Source: Isoperla grammatica (Eukaryota > Arthropoda > Insecta > Plecoptera > Perlodidae). Taken from it: 64,000 bases of DNA. Numbering within the stretch: the first letter of the stretch is position 1; every line of letters begins with the position of its first letter. The position numbers were made by a program, and so were the translations under genes. The stretch is taken from NCBI GenBank assembly GCA_945910005.1, contig OX246740.1:47104224-47168223 (forward strand), in the 5' to 3' direction. The notes under the pieces are model-generated. The model saw nothing but the letters and a program-made list of their open reading frames with translations, did not search any database and was not told the origin of the DNA. Positions 1 through 13,815 of the stretch are shown one piece after another.

Positions 1-3000
1 TTGCTTGTGAGTTGTGACCATAAATACTCCAAATGTATGTACACAATTTTGAATTACGGACTGCATTACTATAGTTTGTATTATACATAGATTTCATAAA
101 TTCGTATTAACCGAGTTCGAATTAACGAGGGTGTGCCGCGAGTTTCTTTGTTTCTTTCCACCGATGCCAGTGTGATGTCAGCAGCTAGTAGACGAATAGC
201 TGAGCTTTGATCACTACCAAATGCATTGACGGACAACTGATCAATTTTTAAATATTTCGTTTTCAATACTTTTGGCGTTTCGTGTTCCCATGTATAATTT
301 GTATGTAAAATCTCCTTTTGAGAAAGCGCTCAAGATGATTATAAAACCTAGCCACATATTCTAAAGTTATGCGTTTTGTACAATAACAAATCTTTAGTGT
401 TTTGCATTGAGTAGGCCTACTTTTAATTCTATATGAGAATGTTAAGGGGAACAGTTACAATATTGAACGTGTGTTTTAATACTTGTGTCAGTTTGATTGA
501 TTGAACGATTAATGCGTTGGCAATCAAGTCGATTTGTCGATAATTGATAGGGCGGCAAAGTGGTTCTGAATGGCCTTGACAAGTGGCAAGGTCGTGTGTA
601 GTTGTTATTGCCCGAGTAACGATGCACTGACCCACCTAGTTTTCATACGCGGCAGCTAAGAAACCGTTTCAGTTGTGACGTAGGCATAGCCTGAGGCAGG
701 GCTCGAACACACGATCGTGTGTAACGCTTTGAGTGGCAATATAGCGGGCGGATAAACCATCTCACGGACCAACCCTTTTGAATCAACAACTAATTACGTA
801 ATTAGCAAGTTTTGTGGGTCAATTTGAATAACATCTCCCCAATTAAATTGAAGTTATTTTAAAAATATTAAGCCGAGAAAAATTAAAGAAATCATGTATA
901 CTTGAAAATGTTGCCTGAATTACGTTTCTCGGTTGAGAGTTTTGCATGCAAGAATTTTCGATGATAATTTTACCGTGGGAACGCTTTTAAAAAATTCATC
1001 TTCCTACTAAATACTGTTTTAAAACAATTTATGGGGGGGGGGGAGGTGGTAGACATTTTGTACTTATAAACATATATGTATATAAATAACTGACTCAAAA
1101 TTATCATAACTTCTAATATTCATTGTTGTGACAGAACATCCCATATCTAGTCTAGTCAGTCATGAAGATGGGTGCTTGACACCCATTTTTACACCCGAAT
1201 ATGGAATCTTATCTATGAAGGGTCGAAGTTTAGCCGCGGTATACACGCATGTAGCCGCTATCACCTTGCAAACAAAGCCGCGATTCTCACTCTTTTTACC
1301 TTCTATTCTTTGCACAACAAGTGTCGATAGTTTCATTGACAATGTGAAAGGCCGTGACCCACAGTGACAAACTTGTACCACTAATGAATCGAAAAACACC
1401 CACTAACTAAAACTATCATATACTTTAACTTATGACCGTTAACTACATTTAATTACATACATAATTTGTATCCACGTATAACGACAACTATAATATAACA
1501 CGATTTAATTGTGGTTAATAATTTCTGAAATAATTTAACGGCATTATTATAACTTGTGCAATAGTTCGTAAATAGTGACTACAGACATTTCGCTTCTTGG
1601 TGGGGGAAAAAAAAAAACAAGAAAGTAAAAACGCATAACGCTTCCTTGTACAAAACTATTTGCACGAATTATTTTATAAATTGAGTTATTTTAATGACAT
1701 GATTCTTTTCCTGGATAGAACTTATCTATTAGTGTAGTAATATTGTAAAACATTCCAAAGAAATTGATAATAGTAAGTATCTGTTTTCCTTCTCGGTGTG
1801 GGAAAATTTCAAAGTTTAAGTTTTTTCGAAACTTTAGTTAAACATACACAATTTGTAATAGTTACACACTGAACTCAAAGTGTAGATGGTGTAGTAAGTG
1901 TACTCACCAAACCCCTCATGTTGTATGTGTGTAGTTTAGCGCTGCTGGTATTCCAGTACTCGCTACCTGCTTCTGTGTACCCTCGTCCCTGTTCACCCGG
2001 CTTATATACACCCGACCCGGCCAATTCCCCCACCTAGCGTTATTGGCGACAGAAGAGTCTGATAAACCATCCTTAATGCTGACCCCGCCCTCGACAACTA
2101 GTCCAGACAATTTCAGCGTCTACGTGTACGCCACACATAGCGGTATTAGTTGCAGACGGGGCGACAAGACTTCGATACTCGCAGCAGTCGAAAGTGTTGC
2201 CCTGCGCGTGTTGTCGTTCAAGTTGCATTGCCGACGTAACTATCAACATTTAAGACAATACCATCTGCGTGAAACTGGCTTCTTAAAATATTATATTTAT
2301 TTTGTGCAGGTAGATTGTTTGGTAATTTCTTGAAGTGAGTTTTGTTGAAGATTCAGAGCAGTCAGTAAAATTCTTTGTATTTTGTTTTCAGATTTGAGTC
2401 GTTATTTCGGTCCATTGTAGTCCTTTAAAAGTTCGAGGTTGTAAGGTAATTTTTTGTTGTTAATTTTTGAAAACCTGTTTGTAACATGAGAGCCAAATAC
2501 CGGACCTGCTGCATGCATGTGATTTTCTTGTCGATCGCATTTTATCACGAATCTTTTTTAATATTTAAAATTGTGTTACCTGGTTTCTTCTTTCCCGTGT
2601 TATTTTTCTTTTATTATATTTTTGTTAGATATTTTTTACGTTATCAGTCTCAGATTTTAGACTTTGAAGGCGAGAATATGACTTCGTAATTTACCGTCGA
2701 TATCCCTTGTTAGCGATTTGCTGAGATAATGCGTACCTCATTCAAACCGAAAAGAAATGACTGTGGTTCGCTATCTCTAAAATGCAAAGACTTCAAATGT
2801 GCGACGTAGTAGTGTGATAATGTATTAACTGCTGGTCCTTGACGTTGTCCACGATCACAATAAATTAATTAAGTTGTTTTTATTTTAATTTATATGCTTA
2901 TTATAATAGACTATAAATATTCACGTAAAATGGTTCAAATCAGTTGCAACGGTCGTTCGTATTCACCATGTGCCAAAATCGAAAAAAATGAATGTGGTTT

Positions 3001-5167
3001 ACACAAGTGCTTTGTGCACCACACACAACTCCACACATATTTTCTATGTGTCACAGAAAACAATCACAACCTTTTCAATAATATATTTGATGGTGGATTG
3101 AAAATACAGATACCAGTTTTGATAGCGATATAAAATACATATAACTGGTACGTTTAACAACGTTCTTTCAGTTAGTACGTTTCGAACCATTGGTTTATGT
3201 GACTATGGTTTTTCAACCATCAGGCTATCTACCTACCAACCCATGTGTAGTGTCCACAAAACTGTTTTGTTAATCATCCACTTGTATTTTGAAATAACAT
3301 GGTTGAGTAAACCAATGATTAATGAAAACCATTAGCTAGAAATACATATCCAGTGATTATGTCTGATTGAAAAACCGGTGCTAAGCTTCGCAAAAAACAA
3401 CCGTACATTTTGGGTTGTTACGGCCTTACTATTTTTAAAACTGATCTTAATTTCCTGATGCAATAGTTTTGGAAAATCTCATTTTGAAGATAATCCTTGA
3501 TCATCTAGCTGATATATGAATTAGTTAGTGAAGATGTTTGGTATAACGATTGCGATAAAGCAGAGAGAAAGAGATTGGATTTCAAACGTTTGTATAACTT
3601 TTAATTTTCTCGATTAGATACTATTATTGGTCTGCGTTTTTATACGACGATATTGCTATAAATTTTACAAGTGATCGGATTTAATTTATAATTATTATCT
3701 TTGTGTGTTTTCTAGGTCATTAATATGGCGTCACAGTATCACAGTATATCACCGAAACTTGATGGTAATGAAAAGTAAAACCGTTGAGTGAGAAATATAG
3801 GGTCTCAACGGTAAAACCCATTTAAATGAATGACTGCCGTTTTTTGTTGCAATGGATTTTTTCTAGTATAAATTATGTTATCATCGGTATTACTATAGAT
3901 TGATGGTAGGACGCTTTTTTGTGTGGGTGGGTGGGGGGGGGGGGGGGGGGGGATAAAAGGTACGTCATCACGTTTTGTCATACGAATTATTTTATTTTTG
4001 TGGCCTAAAACATCAAAGAAATCAAAGATTGAAAACTTATGCGATGAAAATAAAATCCACTCGACTATGCATTCACATTTCCTCCCCTTGAAAATTCTTA
4101 TTTTTTAAGAACATTTTTTATCCATCTACCAGCAAGCATAAAATCAACTCCCTATCTCTTTGATCATCTTTATGAATGAGAACCTACTTCGAACAGTCCA
4201 TTATTAAGATAAAACTCACACCTTTAATGCCGTCACAATCCCGAACCTTATATGGCAGATATTCCAACTATTTATAGCCTCAAGTTTATGGAGTAAAAAA
4301 TAACATAATGTTCTCACCATGGTGTGACTTAGTGGATTATTACAAAGGTCACATAGTTGCATTTTTTAATATCGGGTGTGGTCGATTATTATTTTTTTTA
4401 TAAAGATTAAAATAATTGATGTGGCATGTTTCATATCCAGTTATTGTTTGAAAAATAATTTATCCCACACTCTGGTGGCAACATACTAATTATGTGTGCA
4501 GTGCTTGTAGTAGGATAGCTACAACTACCTATAGCTTTAATATTCCTTTTATGTGATGTTAATTGTTTGATTGATTCAGTCTTCATGCAGCTTGTTCGAC
4601 CTTGAAAACAATGTGGTTTCTTGTGATGCGATGTACAGTAAAGTTGGTTTTAAATGCCTATAACCACAGTTATTGTCTGCACTATAACCAGTCAAGTTGT
4701 AGTAGTATTTTATGTAGTTTTATACGGCTTCCAATTTATTGCAGGTAGAAATACATTCAGGTATAAGCTTCATCGGTAAATAACCAATACAAATGAAAAT
4801 AATTGGTGCGTTTTTCATGTATCCTACCAATTCACATAATAATCGCGAGTAAAAATACATCGTAGTACAGCTTTTTTAAATTTACGTTTTTAAAATAATT
4901 ACTGATTAGTGATTATTGTTTGTTTTACATCAAATAATTAATGTTTGCAACGTTTATCATACTCATCAGTTCAAAAAGGATATCATTATAAAAAAAAGTG
5001 CATTGGTAGTCACGAAAAAATTTAATTTGCTATTATTAATGAAAGTCTGGTCTTGGGGTCTCTCTTTTTGTGGCTTACAATGGTACACAATATATTTTTC
5101 GTAAACATTTTCGGGGGATGTACGTGTTAAATTCCTCATATTTCGTGATAGTCTTTTATTGACAACA
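1..5167. other. intergenic AT-rich DNA, no gene seen
   Basis: I see no coding exon here. The open frames are short, with no recognisable domain and no cuticle-gene signature. Contents that can be named are a possible decayed tRNA-like unit near 660-770 and homopolymer tracts: G at 1032-1041 and a 20-base G run at 3933-3952. The rest is unassigned AT-rich sequence. Confidence 0.6.
655..775 (-). repeat. possible tRNA-derived SINE remnant
   Basis: Read on the minus strand, this stretch contains a box-B-like GTTCGAGCC downstream of a loosely box-A-like TGGTCCGTGAG. This is the arrangement of a tRNA-related SINE head. No cloverleaf can be folded convincingly, so it is not called a tRNA gene. It could be chance. 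Confidence 0.3.
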
Positions 5168-7106
5168 CCGATAGAGGTGGCTCAGCGGTAATAGTCCAAG
5201 AGCCAGCAGCATAAAAGCTCCCCTCATAAGGTACATATGTTTTGACTATTGGAATAGGAGCGGAAAAACTACTCTACTAACAAAACGCGCGTCTTACTCC
5301 TCAACGTGGGGGCTTTTAGGCCCCACAGGGGGCCAAAAAAGCCGAAAAAAGGCCCAAGGTTCCCCTCATAAGGTACATGGATGGAGTAAACGCCATTTTG
5401 TAGAGATAAGTGTCCCAAATAGGAATTCGAAGAGTAAGACGGGATATTAGGGGGCGTTTACCGATCAGACGCCATTTTACCTAAAAAGGGCCATTTTTTA
5501 TTTTCGCACATGCATGCGCTTAAATACTCAAATCATATCCGGAAATGTCTCGAGACGTAGAAAAACATACATTTTAAAGAAATTTTGGGTTATTGTCCTC
5601 GCCAGACGCCCTCAAAAGCGGCCCAAAAAGGCCAAGGTTCCCCTCATAAGGTACATGAATGGAGTAAACGCCATTTTGTAGAGATAAGTGTCCCAAATAC
5701 GAATTCGAAGAGTAAGACGGGATATTAGGGGGCGTTTACCGATCAGACGCCATTTTGTCCAAAAAGGGCCACTTTTTATTTTCACACGTGCACGCGCTTT
5801 AACACTTAAAACATATCCTTAAATGCCCCTAGAGGTGAATACATTTCTAAGATATTGTGTGATGTCCTCGCCAGCCCCCCCCCCCCCCCCCCCCACAGCC
5901 TCGATCCGGATGCGATAGTTTTGAAGCTCCGCCCACCCCTAACTTTAATATACCAGTATTTATTATTATTAATGTCAGGATTTAAGGATATGTTTTGGGT
6001 GTTAAAGCGCGTGCACGTGTGAAAATAAAAAGCGGCCCTTTTTGGATAAAATGGCGTCTGATCGGTAAACGCCCCCTAACTCTTCAAATTCCTATTTGGG
6101 ACACTTATCTCTACAAAATGGCGTTTACTCCATTCATGTACCTTATGAGGGGAACCTTGGCCTTTTTGGGCCCCTTTTGAGGGCGTCTGGCGAGGACAAT
6201 AACCAAAAATTTCTTTAAAAAGTATGTTTTTCTACGTCTCGAGACATTTCCGGATATGTTTTGAGTGTTTAAGCGCATGCATGTGCGAAAATAAAAAATG
6301 GCCCAATTGGGTAAATTGGCGTCTGATCGGTAAACGCCCCCTAATATCCCGTCTTACTCTTCGAATTCCTATTTGGGACACTTATCTCTACAAAATGGCG
6401 TTTACTCCATTCATGTACCTTATGAGGGGAACCTTGGCCTTTTTGGGCCCCTTTTGAGGGCGTCTGGCGAGGACAATAACCAAAAATTTCTTTAAAATGT
6501 ATGTTTTTCTACGTCTCGAGACATTTCCGGATATGTTTTGAGTGTTTAAGCGCATGCATGTGCGAAAATAAAAAATGGCCCTTTTTGGGTAAAATGGCGT
6601 CTGATCGGTAAACGCCCCCTAATATCCCGTCTTACTCTTCGAATTCCTATTTGGGACACTTATCTCTACAAAATGGCGTTTACTCCATCCATGTACCTTA
6701 TGAGGGGAACCTTGGGCCTTTTTTCGGCTTTTTTGGCCCCCTGTGGGGCCTAAAAGCCCCCACGTTGAGGAGTAAGACGCGCGTTTTGTTAGTAGAGTAG
6801 TTTTTCCGCTCCTATTTCAAAAGTCAAAACATATGTACCTTATGAGGGGAGCTTTTATGTTGCTGGCTCTCCGTCTATAAGACGTGAGACTCTAATTCGG
6901 GAGGTCGCCCATTCGATTCCGGACTGAAGGGTTTCCCGAAGTTTTCCACAGTCGTTAAGGTGAATGCTGGGATTAAGTCCTACTAATAGCCCTCGGACAT
7001 TCTTTCTCAGCTATTCAAATATCGTAATCCTAGTAAGTCACCTGAAGAGAGGCACATCAGGTAAAGCTGGTGTGGACTCTATATCGGGTATTCCTACAAA
7101 ACACTT
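5168..7106 (+). repeat. SINE family A copy, split by a fold-back element
   Basis: The SINE head (CCGATAGAGGTGGCTCAGCGG) lies at 5168-5191 and resumes at 6878 with AGACGTGAGACTC, a box-B-like CATTCGATTCC and the family body down to the segment reading CACCTGAAGAGAGGCACATC near 7040. Removing 5192-6877 and one TAA restores a continuous head that matches the reverse complements of the copies at 26.5 kb and 27.2 kb. The family is tRNA-derived, judging from its box A/B spacing. At least seven full or partial copies are visible in this window. Confidence 0.75.
5192..6877. mobile_element. fold-back (palindromic) transposon, 1.69 kb, TAA target duplication
   Basis: The ends are inverted repeats: TAG..AGAGCCAGCAGCATAAAAGC at 5192-5218 and its imperfect reverse complement at 6851-6877. 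TAA flanks both sides (5189-5191, 6878-6880). The arms consist of ~278-bp units: two in the left arm (unit starts near 5356 and 5634) and three in the right arm (tgtacctt marks near 6137, 6414 and 6692). Each unit carries GGTTCCCCTCATAAGGTAC and a block ending CGTTTACCGATCAGACGCC. A ~150-bp unpaired centre (about 5828-5976) contains a ~20-base C run. No transposase is seen. A 3-bp TWA duplication fits PIF/Harbinger-type elements, but that family assignment is inference. Confidence 0.8.
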
Positions 7107-10100
7107 AATACGCAACACGCGTACGATTTTTTTTGTTAATCCAAGCACTTAGTTTTACAGTATCAGAAACAAAAAGTATATTAATTGTGACGTCATGATT
7201 TAGTAGACGAGGCGTAACAGACCAATCGCTGAGGCGGTGAGCGTACACAGACACAAACCATGACGTCAAATCCACTCTACATGGCGGCGGCTCGTTTTTC
7301 CCGCCCTTTTATTTATCGTAATAAACCAATTATTTTGAGGCATAGACTGATCCGTTTTTCAAAATTCAAAGACACAAAATTATGGAATGAGAGAAAAGGT
7401 ATTTAAAAATCGATTAAAATTTTCATACGTGTGTTCCCTATTACATTGAATTATTGACAGCGCAAATATAAATACACATTCTGGCTTCGAAGATGGCCGC
7501 TGTGATGCTACGTTAATACACCCTATATGAAAGAGGTAGGTACACCCTTTGTACACCCTTTCTCAAGCGACAACAGCGCCACGCTTCGTCGCTCCATCGA
7601 ACTAACAACGCTTTCAGTTTCACTCTCATCTGATGCAAATCATTTGTAACCACATTCTAAACAAGTGGTTTGTCTTCTATTCAATGTCATTGTCATAGTT
7701 GAGCGACCGGCTCTGCGCTAGGCGACAATGAAAGGCATTCACATTGTATTGTATACACGGATACATTCAAGTTGTTTCAGTACTGTCATTAAACTAAGAG
7801 TGACATTCTTTGTCTCATAACTTAACATAGAAGGAGTACGACGATGCATATTGTATTGGAACTACGTGGTCTGGTGTGTATAAGTAAAAAATAAGAAGTT
7901 CAAACTAATTGTTATATAAGTGCACCGAGTGTATATTGTGGCTTACGTCCTTTATCCATTTAGAGCAAATAAGAGTAAAAAATAAAAATTACCGTTTGAA
8001 AAAAAAAAGTTTGTTCTTTGATCTGCTCTTACGTTGGGCAGGCATTTACCGTTAGAATTTTTCATTTTGAAAATCTCTGTGGAAATGTTTTTACAATTTT
8101 TGAAAACAATATTAATAGACAAATGAAGATGAAACATGTAACTAGGACACAACTTTTTTTGTGGAAAACTAGAGAGATGTACCCACAATTCTGTAATGAG
8201 GCTGATCATATATTTTAGCCGGTTATTGCCGGGCTATTCCAGCCAACCGTTATCTGCTGGACTCGGTTACATTAAAGTGTCCTCGGTCGCTCTTGGGCTG
8301 ACTGACAACTGTATCAAATACCACGTTGCAAGGACGCGTCTATGTAAAACAGGTACTGAACCCGCCCAGGCAAATGTTTGCATAATTAGAATCGTCTGAC
8401 TGAAATAATTATTGTGGACGCTTTGTTCACAGATTAACGTTGTGTCTAGTCGTAGTCTGTCGATTTGAATAATCGCTTTTCATGGGGATCGGCTTCCCGG
8501 TTGTTATGTGACGTGACGCAGCACGTTAGTCTCATTATCTCGTTATTTAAAGCGAGTTATATTTAGTAATATCTTGAGAACGAAACACGATGTTGAAAAA
8601 GTGGTTATAATAATTCTGACAATGTTCCGTAACAGCTAAACACAGGATTAATAAAGTTTGTACATATTTTTAATGTGATGGTTGTTATTTTGGAAGAATT
8701 TACAAAATTAAATACTCATTGGTCCGTAATTGTAATATTTAAAACAAAAATTAACCAGTTTTTAGTTATTATGATACTAAATATTGCATAGTACCAACCT
8801 TTTGAATTTATAGCAATTTTAAAATATTGATAAAATCCTTTTGATTTTACGTAGTTTTTAAACTTTTGTGAATAACACAACAAGAAATGAGTCTTGAATA
8901 ATTTGTCGAGTTGTTTATTTTAAAGATAAGGCCGTGGGATAATATAAATATAATATGACAGAGAAATGTAAGAGTAAATACACCGATGTCTCAGAAGGTA
9001 ATTTAGATCTAAGGCGTCATCAATGTCAATGATAATGCATGTTTTATATATCGGCTCTTTTCACCTTAATTTGAAATCACTGGTATGTATCTATATCAAA
9101 TTAGTTGCATTCTTCTTAACATATTAACACACACAATAAGCGCATTAATTAGTTTCGTTTTAGACGTGTTATATGTGTTATATATGTAACGGAAACGTGG
9201 CGTGGTTTATGTTGTATCACTTTGCGCGACTCCTTGACGCTAGAAACGATAGAAGCCCCCCCCTCCAAACTTCGCACGTGGCGGAGCTCGCCATCTTGTT
9301 CATTGGGTGGTCCCTATTATCTGGCATGTCTTCACACCAAAACTAACATACCACGCACCCGGGTTCCTAGTTAATAACTTACAGCACTTCCAACTTGCAA
9401 CTTCCGATATACCCGATTCGTTCAAAAGTGTCAAATTCCTCATAAATTCGATCGTGCAATTTGGTAACTACATTCCATGTCTTCATTAACGTACTTAAAT
9501 GAGAATGTATATTTTTTTTTCGGATTCCTGTTGAATGCAGACGGTATCTATACACGGTGTCGAGTCAAATTGATAGACCTCTATTGTGAAAACCGTTGGG
9601 TATTGTATGGCGGTTCCAAGTTGCATTGATGAGACTATAGAATTCTCGGCAACAGACGGGAATAAGTATAAAACTTCCACATATTGGGAGTGAATTCAAG
9701 TCTATACACGCCCAAACCGGCCTTGAGACAGTTCCGAATAACATTCGAGCCAATACCACAGAAATGCCATGGTCTTCGGCTCACACAAAAAATGTCGGTA
9801 TAGAGAATACCTGTTTTCTGGCTTTGTTAGCGGTTATTTAGTGGTAGTTGAACACATCAATCGAGTGTGATTTAGAAGTTGATAAGAGTAGAGACTATTA
9901 GCGGGTACAATTTAACATGCTTGCTCAATTATTACTCTGCTATTGTGAGATAAAAACAAGGATGTGATGTTATTGCAGTGATGGATGCAGTGGAGTTACC
10001 TCGAAAAACTAGACTGTTGTCAGAACTTAACCGCTATACAATGTCTGCTCGACAGATGTTGGGCAGGGGACAAGGTCTTTGTGGGGGCAGTGGATTTACG

Positions 10101-10788
10101 GGAATGTGAAATTAAGTGCATTGTTTAAGAGTAACGGTTATATAAATCAATGATTTGAATCAAAATAGAAATATATGTGTTTTGTTTGTAGTTTTTGCGG
10201 ATTTGCGGCTTCGAAATGGATTGAATTGCTCATGCCAGCTGGTTTTCTAAAAGATATTTCAAAACCCAGTTTTTTGAACGACAGCTTGGCAGTGCAGCTG
10301 ACCGGTTTTATAATCATTGATTTAAATAATTATCATCTATTTAAAGATTCAAGTAAATCTTATTTAAATAAAACAACTTGTCATGATAGTAGTAATGTCT
10401 TAACATGATGTGTATAAATAATAACTATAATAAGGAGTTAAAGATAAAAACCGCATGATATAAAATTCCGTGTATGTTTTTTGGATGAGCATGGTTATTC
10501 TTACTTTTCGTTTCACGTCAAACTAAGAAAGACGACCTAAAACACTTTCATGTGTAATGTTTACAATTATTGCACAGCGTATTTAGCCACGCGACCACTG
10601 CGGCGAGAAAGACATATATTTTTTTACTCGGAATTTATGTAAAATATAGGAAGGAATGTGACGCGATTTGAAACTTGTTCCCAGCTTTGGGCTGATGCAA
10701 TCTAATGCGTTATTGGTGGTAGGATTTTATCCAGACCACTTTGATTCGGTCTGTTGCGGTTGCAGACTATCAGAGTGCTGTATCTAAA
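7107..10788. other. intergenic, no gene seen
   Basis: No exon, signal peptide or known domain is visible in any frame. Open frames are under 90 codons and end in AT-rich sequence. I see no tandem array or clear transposon end in this stretch. Confidence 0.5.
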
Positions 10789-10908
<120 letters not shown>

Positions 10909-11318
10909 AAGGTATTTTATTAAAAGGCGGGATTAAGGCTAGCGAAACCTTATCTTCCATCCAACCCTTTTAAGGTGATACAGTACATGATAGAAAGACG
11001 GTTTGCGAAGAAAATGAATTTACATGTTGAGACATGTTGAGGGTATATTTTGTAATAATACTCCGTCTCACGTGAAAACACCCTCCTAGAGGCAACTTCC
11101 TATCGATGTCACTAACTACAAATCATATTGATAATGTATCTTATGAACTAGCGTCAACCGAGACTATCTGCAAGTGAATTAAATTTCATGACAACATTCA
11201 CACATCATTCCATTATGTTATTATTATCAGACAATTTATTATTGGTGCAAGTCTACTTTGAGATGTACACATAGTCGTAATGATTTGTATCCTAAATATC
11301 TACAAGCTAGGGTAACGA

Positions 11319-11320
<2 letters not shown>

Positions 11321-11372
<52 letters not shown>

Positions 11373-11380
11373 TTATTATA

Positions 11381-11467
<87 letters not shown>

Positions 11468-11468
11468 T
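11321..11468 (+). repeat. (TTA)n microsatellite
   Basis: About 148 bp of TTA/ATT repeat with a few single-base interruptions near 11360-11380. Long isoleucine-only open frames over it, on both strands, are artefacts of the repeat. Confidence 0.97.
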
Positions 11469-12124
11469 TTCCCCACATTTTTCCTTCATGTTCTTTCATA
11501 GTTATATACTTTTATTTTTATTATTTAATATAATGCATTTCCACTTGATTAAATTTTAATTTCTCAGTTATTTTTTCTTGCTCTTGATTTTTATATAGTA
11601 AAGTAGTTTGTTTTGTTTTTGTTGTTATTGTTATTTGATATTTCATTATTATTAAATGTTTGCATAGCCTAGTTTCATTTAAGGTCCTTCTTTGTAAATA
11701 AGTTTTTATAACTGAATAGGATAGACGCTAAATAAATAAATGAGTGGCTATAGTGATTCTGACATATGATCGTATTATCGTAAGCATTATAACTGGAAGG
11801 TGAGGCCAGGGGTTGTCAAATCAGTGACCATTGCACTGTAATCTTATTGTAAATACCTTTATCAATCGAACTTGAACAATCATAATGATTGAAATCAGAA
11901 TACAAATCGCAAGAGGAATGAATGATCCGTAGGGACCAGGGACCTTGTACATTAGTCTGACGTGCTATCATCAGGCTACTTCTGAAGGTTACAAAGGTTA
12001 GTAGCCCGTTATTGGTGACGGGTTTCAGTTGGATGTTAACGAGTTGGTAAAATGATCTGGATGGTGACTTTGAAGAGCTCTGGTTTTTGTGAAATCGTGA
12101 AGGTGACGAGAAGGTCATTGCTAC

Positions 12125-12248
12125 CTCAAGATATCGGAACAGTTCTGAGGCAGGGACGGGTGTGGTACCTTGGCACGTACGCCACTCCCTGTGAGGAGGC
12201 AATCTTTCGTTCGAAGTGTTCCGGGTTCGATTCCCCCCGTAGGTTACT
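12125..12248 (+). repeat. tRNA-like SINE head (unassigned family)
   Basis: Contains a good box B, GGGTTCGATTCCCC, near 12223-12236, with a box-A-like stretch about 60 bp upstream. It is not a clean cloverleaf, so a tRNA gene is unlikely. Confidence 0.4.
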
Positions 12249-12329
12249 ATTGATCTTGTTCACTCTCAGGTGATGAAGAAGGAGGTTTTCTAGGTGTAAT
12301 GGTGACTTTACACGACTCAATACTATCGT

Positions 12330-12442
12330 CAAACTTATTGAATTCAAGAACAAAAGTGAATCGCAAACAGTTTTGTAAAAAACTGCAACAATATAGCTTC
12401 TATTAATTGATGCTTTTTTTGTCCTTTAATTCAATAAGTTTG
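12330..12442. repeat. short inverted repeat, 15-bp perfect arms
   Basis: CAAACTTATTGAATT at 12330-12344 is exactly complemented at 12428-12442, with 83 bp between. It could be a very small inverted-repeat transposon or chance in AT-rich DNA; no target duplication was identified. Confidence 0.45.
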
Positions 12443-13687
12443 TATAAAACATTAACAAATTGAAATATGAGGTTTTAAGATAATTCTTTATTTTACAATC
12501 AGCTGTGCTCGCGACTTCGTTTGTTTGGAGCGTGGCTGTTTAGGTCTGTTTTTACAGTCGGCCGATGGAATACCAGCCCACATTGTTGCGAACGGTTTTA
12601 ATTGTTATGTTATGGAAAATAATATGAACAATATACAATTTGATAGCAACCTTTGATTTCGAACGAGCTAGGCTCAACTATGAGTATATACCTCATTGAC
12701 CAACATCAGCAATGGATTAAAATTTTAACTACAATAACTTTGTCCAGCTTTCACATTTACCATATAAATGATAACTAGATTCAAAATAAAAATTTCTTGA
12801 CGTTCTTGTTCACTGCTAATACCCCTGATGAGACAGTGCGATGGTAAATGTAGACACTCCTGCAACTATTAGCAAGCCAGCAATGACGCTCCGTCAAAAT
12901 CGGTCCTGTGCTTTTTATTTTAGATCATCTCAAGAATTTCAAACTCTCTATACTATAGAATACAATAAGCTGGCAGAATTGCTTTACATTGGTAGTTTTC
13001 CAGTGACAGTAATCACACCTTTGATATCCAAAGTCCAAGACACTTATTTCAAATAAGTTACATCCCGTACTGATCGAGCTTACTCGCATGTTGTACTTGA
13101 TAGTAATCCAGTATTCATGTATGTAAATTACATCGTTCACACGTCTAATGTGAATTTAAAACAACAGGAACAACATAATGGTATTCGTGATCCTGTTCAA
13201 CCGCCCACTGCTGTACCTATATATACTGTGTCCTCTGTTGAATAATGTTAGATGGGCTGACTAAATGAGATAAAGTGACTGCAGTGCGTGTACGCCTCGT
13301 TGCTGGAGTGCGGTATTATGCGTGTGTGTTTAATGACATGTATTACATGCAGGATTTTGACAAAATTATTCATATCACGTTCAGATTAACCTTCTCAACT
13401 AAGCATGGGTCTAAGACAGATTATCTTGATAATGTTTAATACGTTGCTCGGCTGTTTACGGTAATTTCTTCACTATTTTAATTTTTATATTTGATGTTTT
13501 TATTATATCAGTTTCTGACTGAATTTAAATAAATACATATTCATAAGATTAAATGTAAATTATTGAATATGTTAAAGTCAGAATTAAAACATCCATTTTG
13601 TTTATGAATTAGTTTACAAAAGTTGGTTTCAATGAAAGTTTAATTATATCTTTTAACATTTAAAATTCAAAGCTTTATTATTTTTAA

Positions 13688-13815
13688 TATTCCCGATTCG
13701 AATCCTGGCTTTAGCATGGATGGCAAGTAGCGTTTTTATCTATAAATATAACCAGTTTGTTGCCTGCATTAGTATCATCTCCAAAATATGAGACATAAAT
13801 CTACATAATCAAAAT
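13688..13815 (+). repeat. degenerate SINE fragment
   Basis: Starts with a box-B-like GATTCGAATCC and ends with AAAATATGAGACATAAATC, which resembles the 3' end of the SINEs at 20.9 kb and 26.4 kb (AAAATATGAGAYGTTAAGCC). Confidence 0.45.

Noticed and set aside
1128..1399. 79-codon frames on both strands
   Set aside because: Overlapping frames of equal length on opposite strands in one GC-richer patch; no family recognised, no promoter or splice support.
5995..6457. Similar 61- and 77-codon frames
   Set aside because: They are translations of the repeated arm units of the fold-back element, not a gene family.
11239..11533. Poly-isoleucine frames on both strands
   Set aside because: Translation of the (TTA)n tract.
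11816..12202. 128-codon minus-strand frame
   Set aside because: Overlaps a tRNA-like SINE head; no recognisable domain, signal peptide or splice context.
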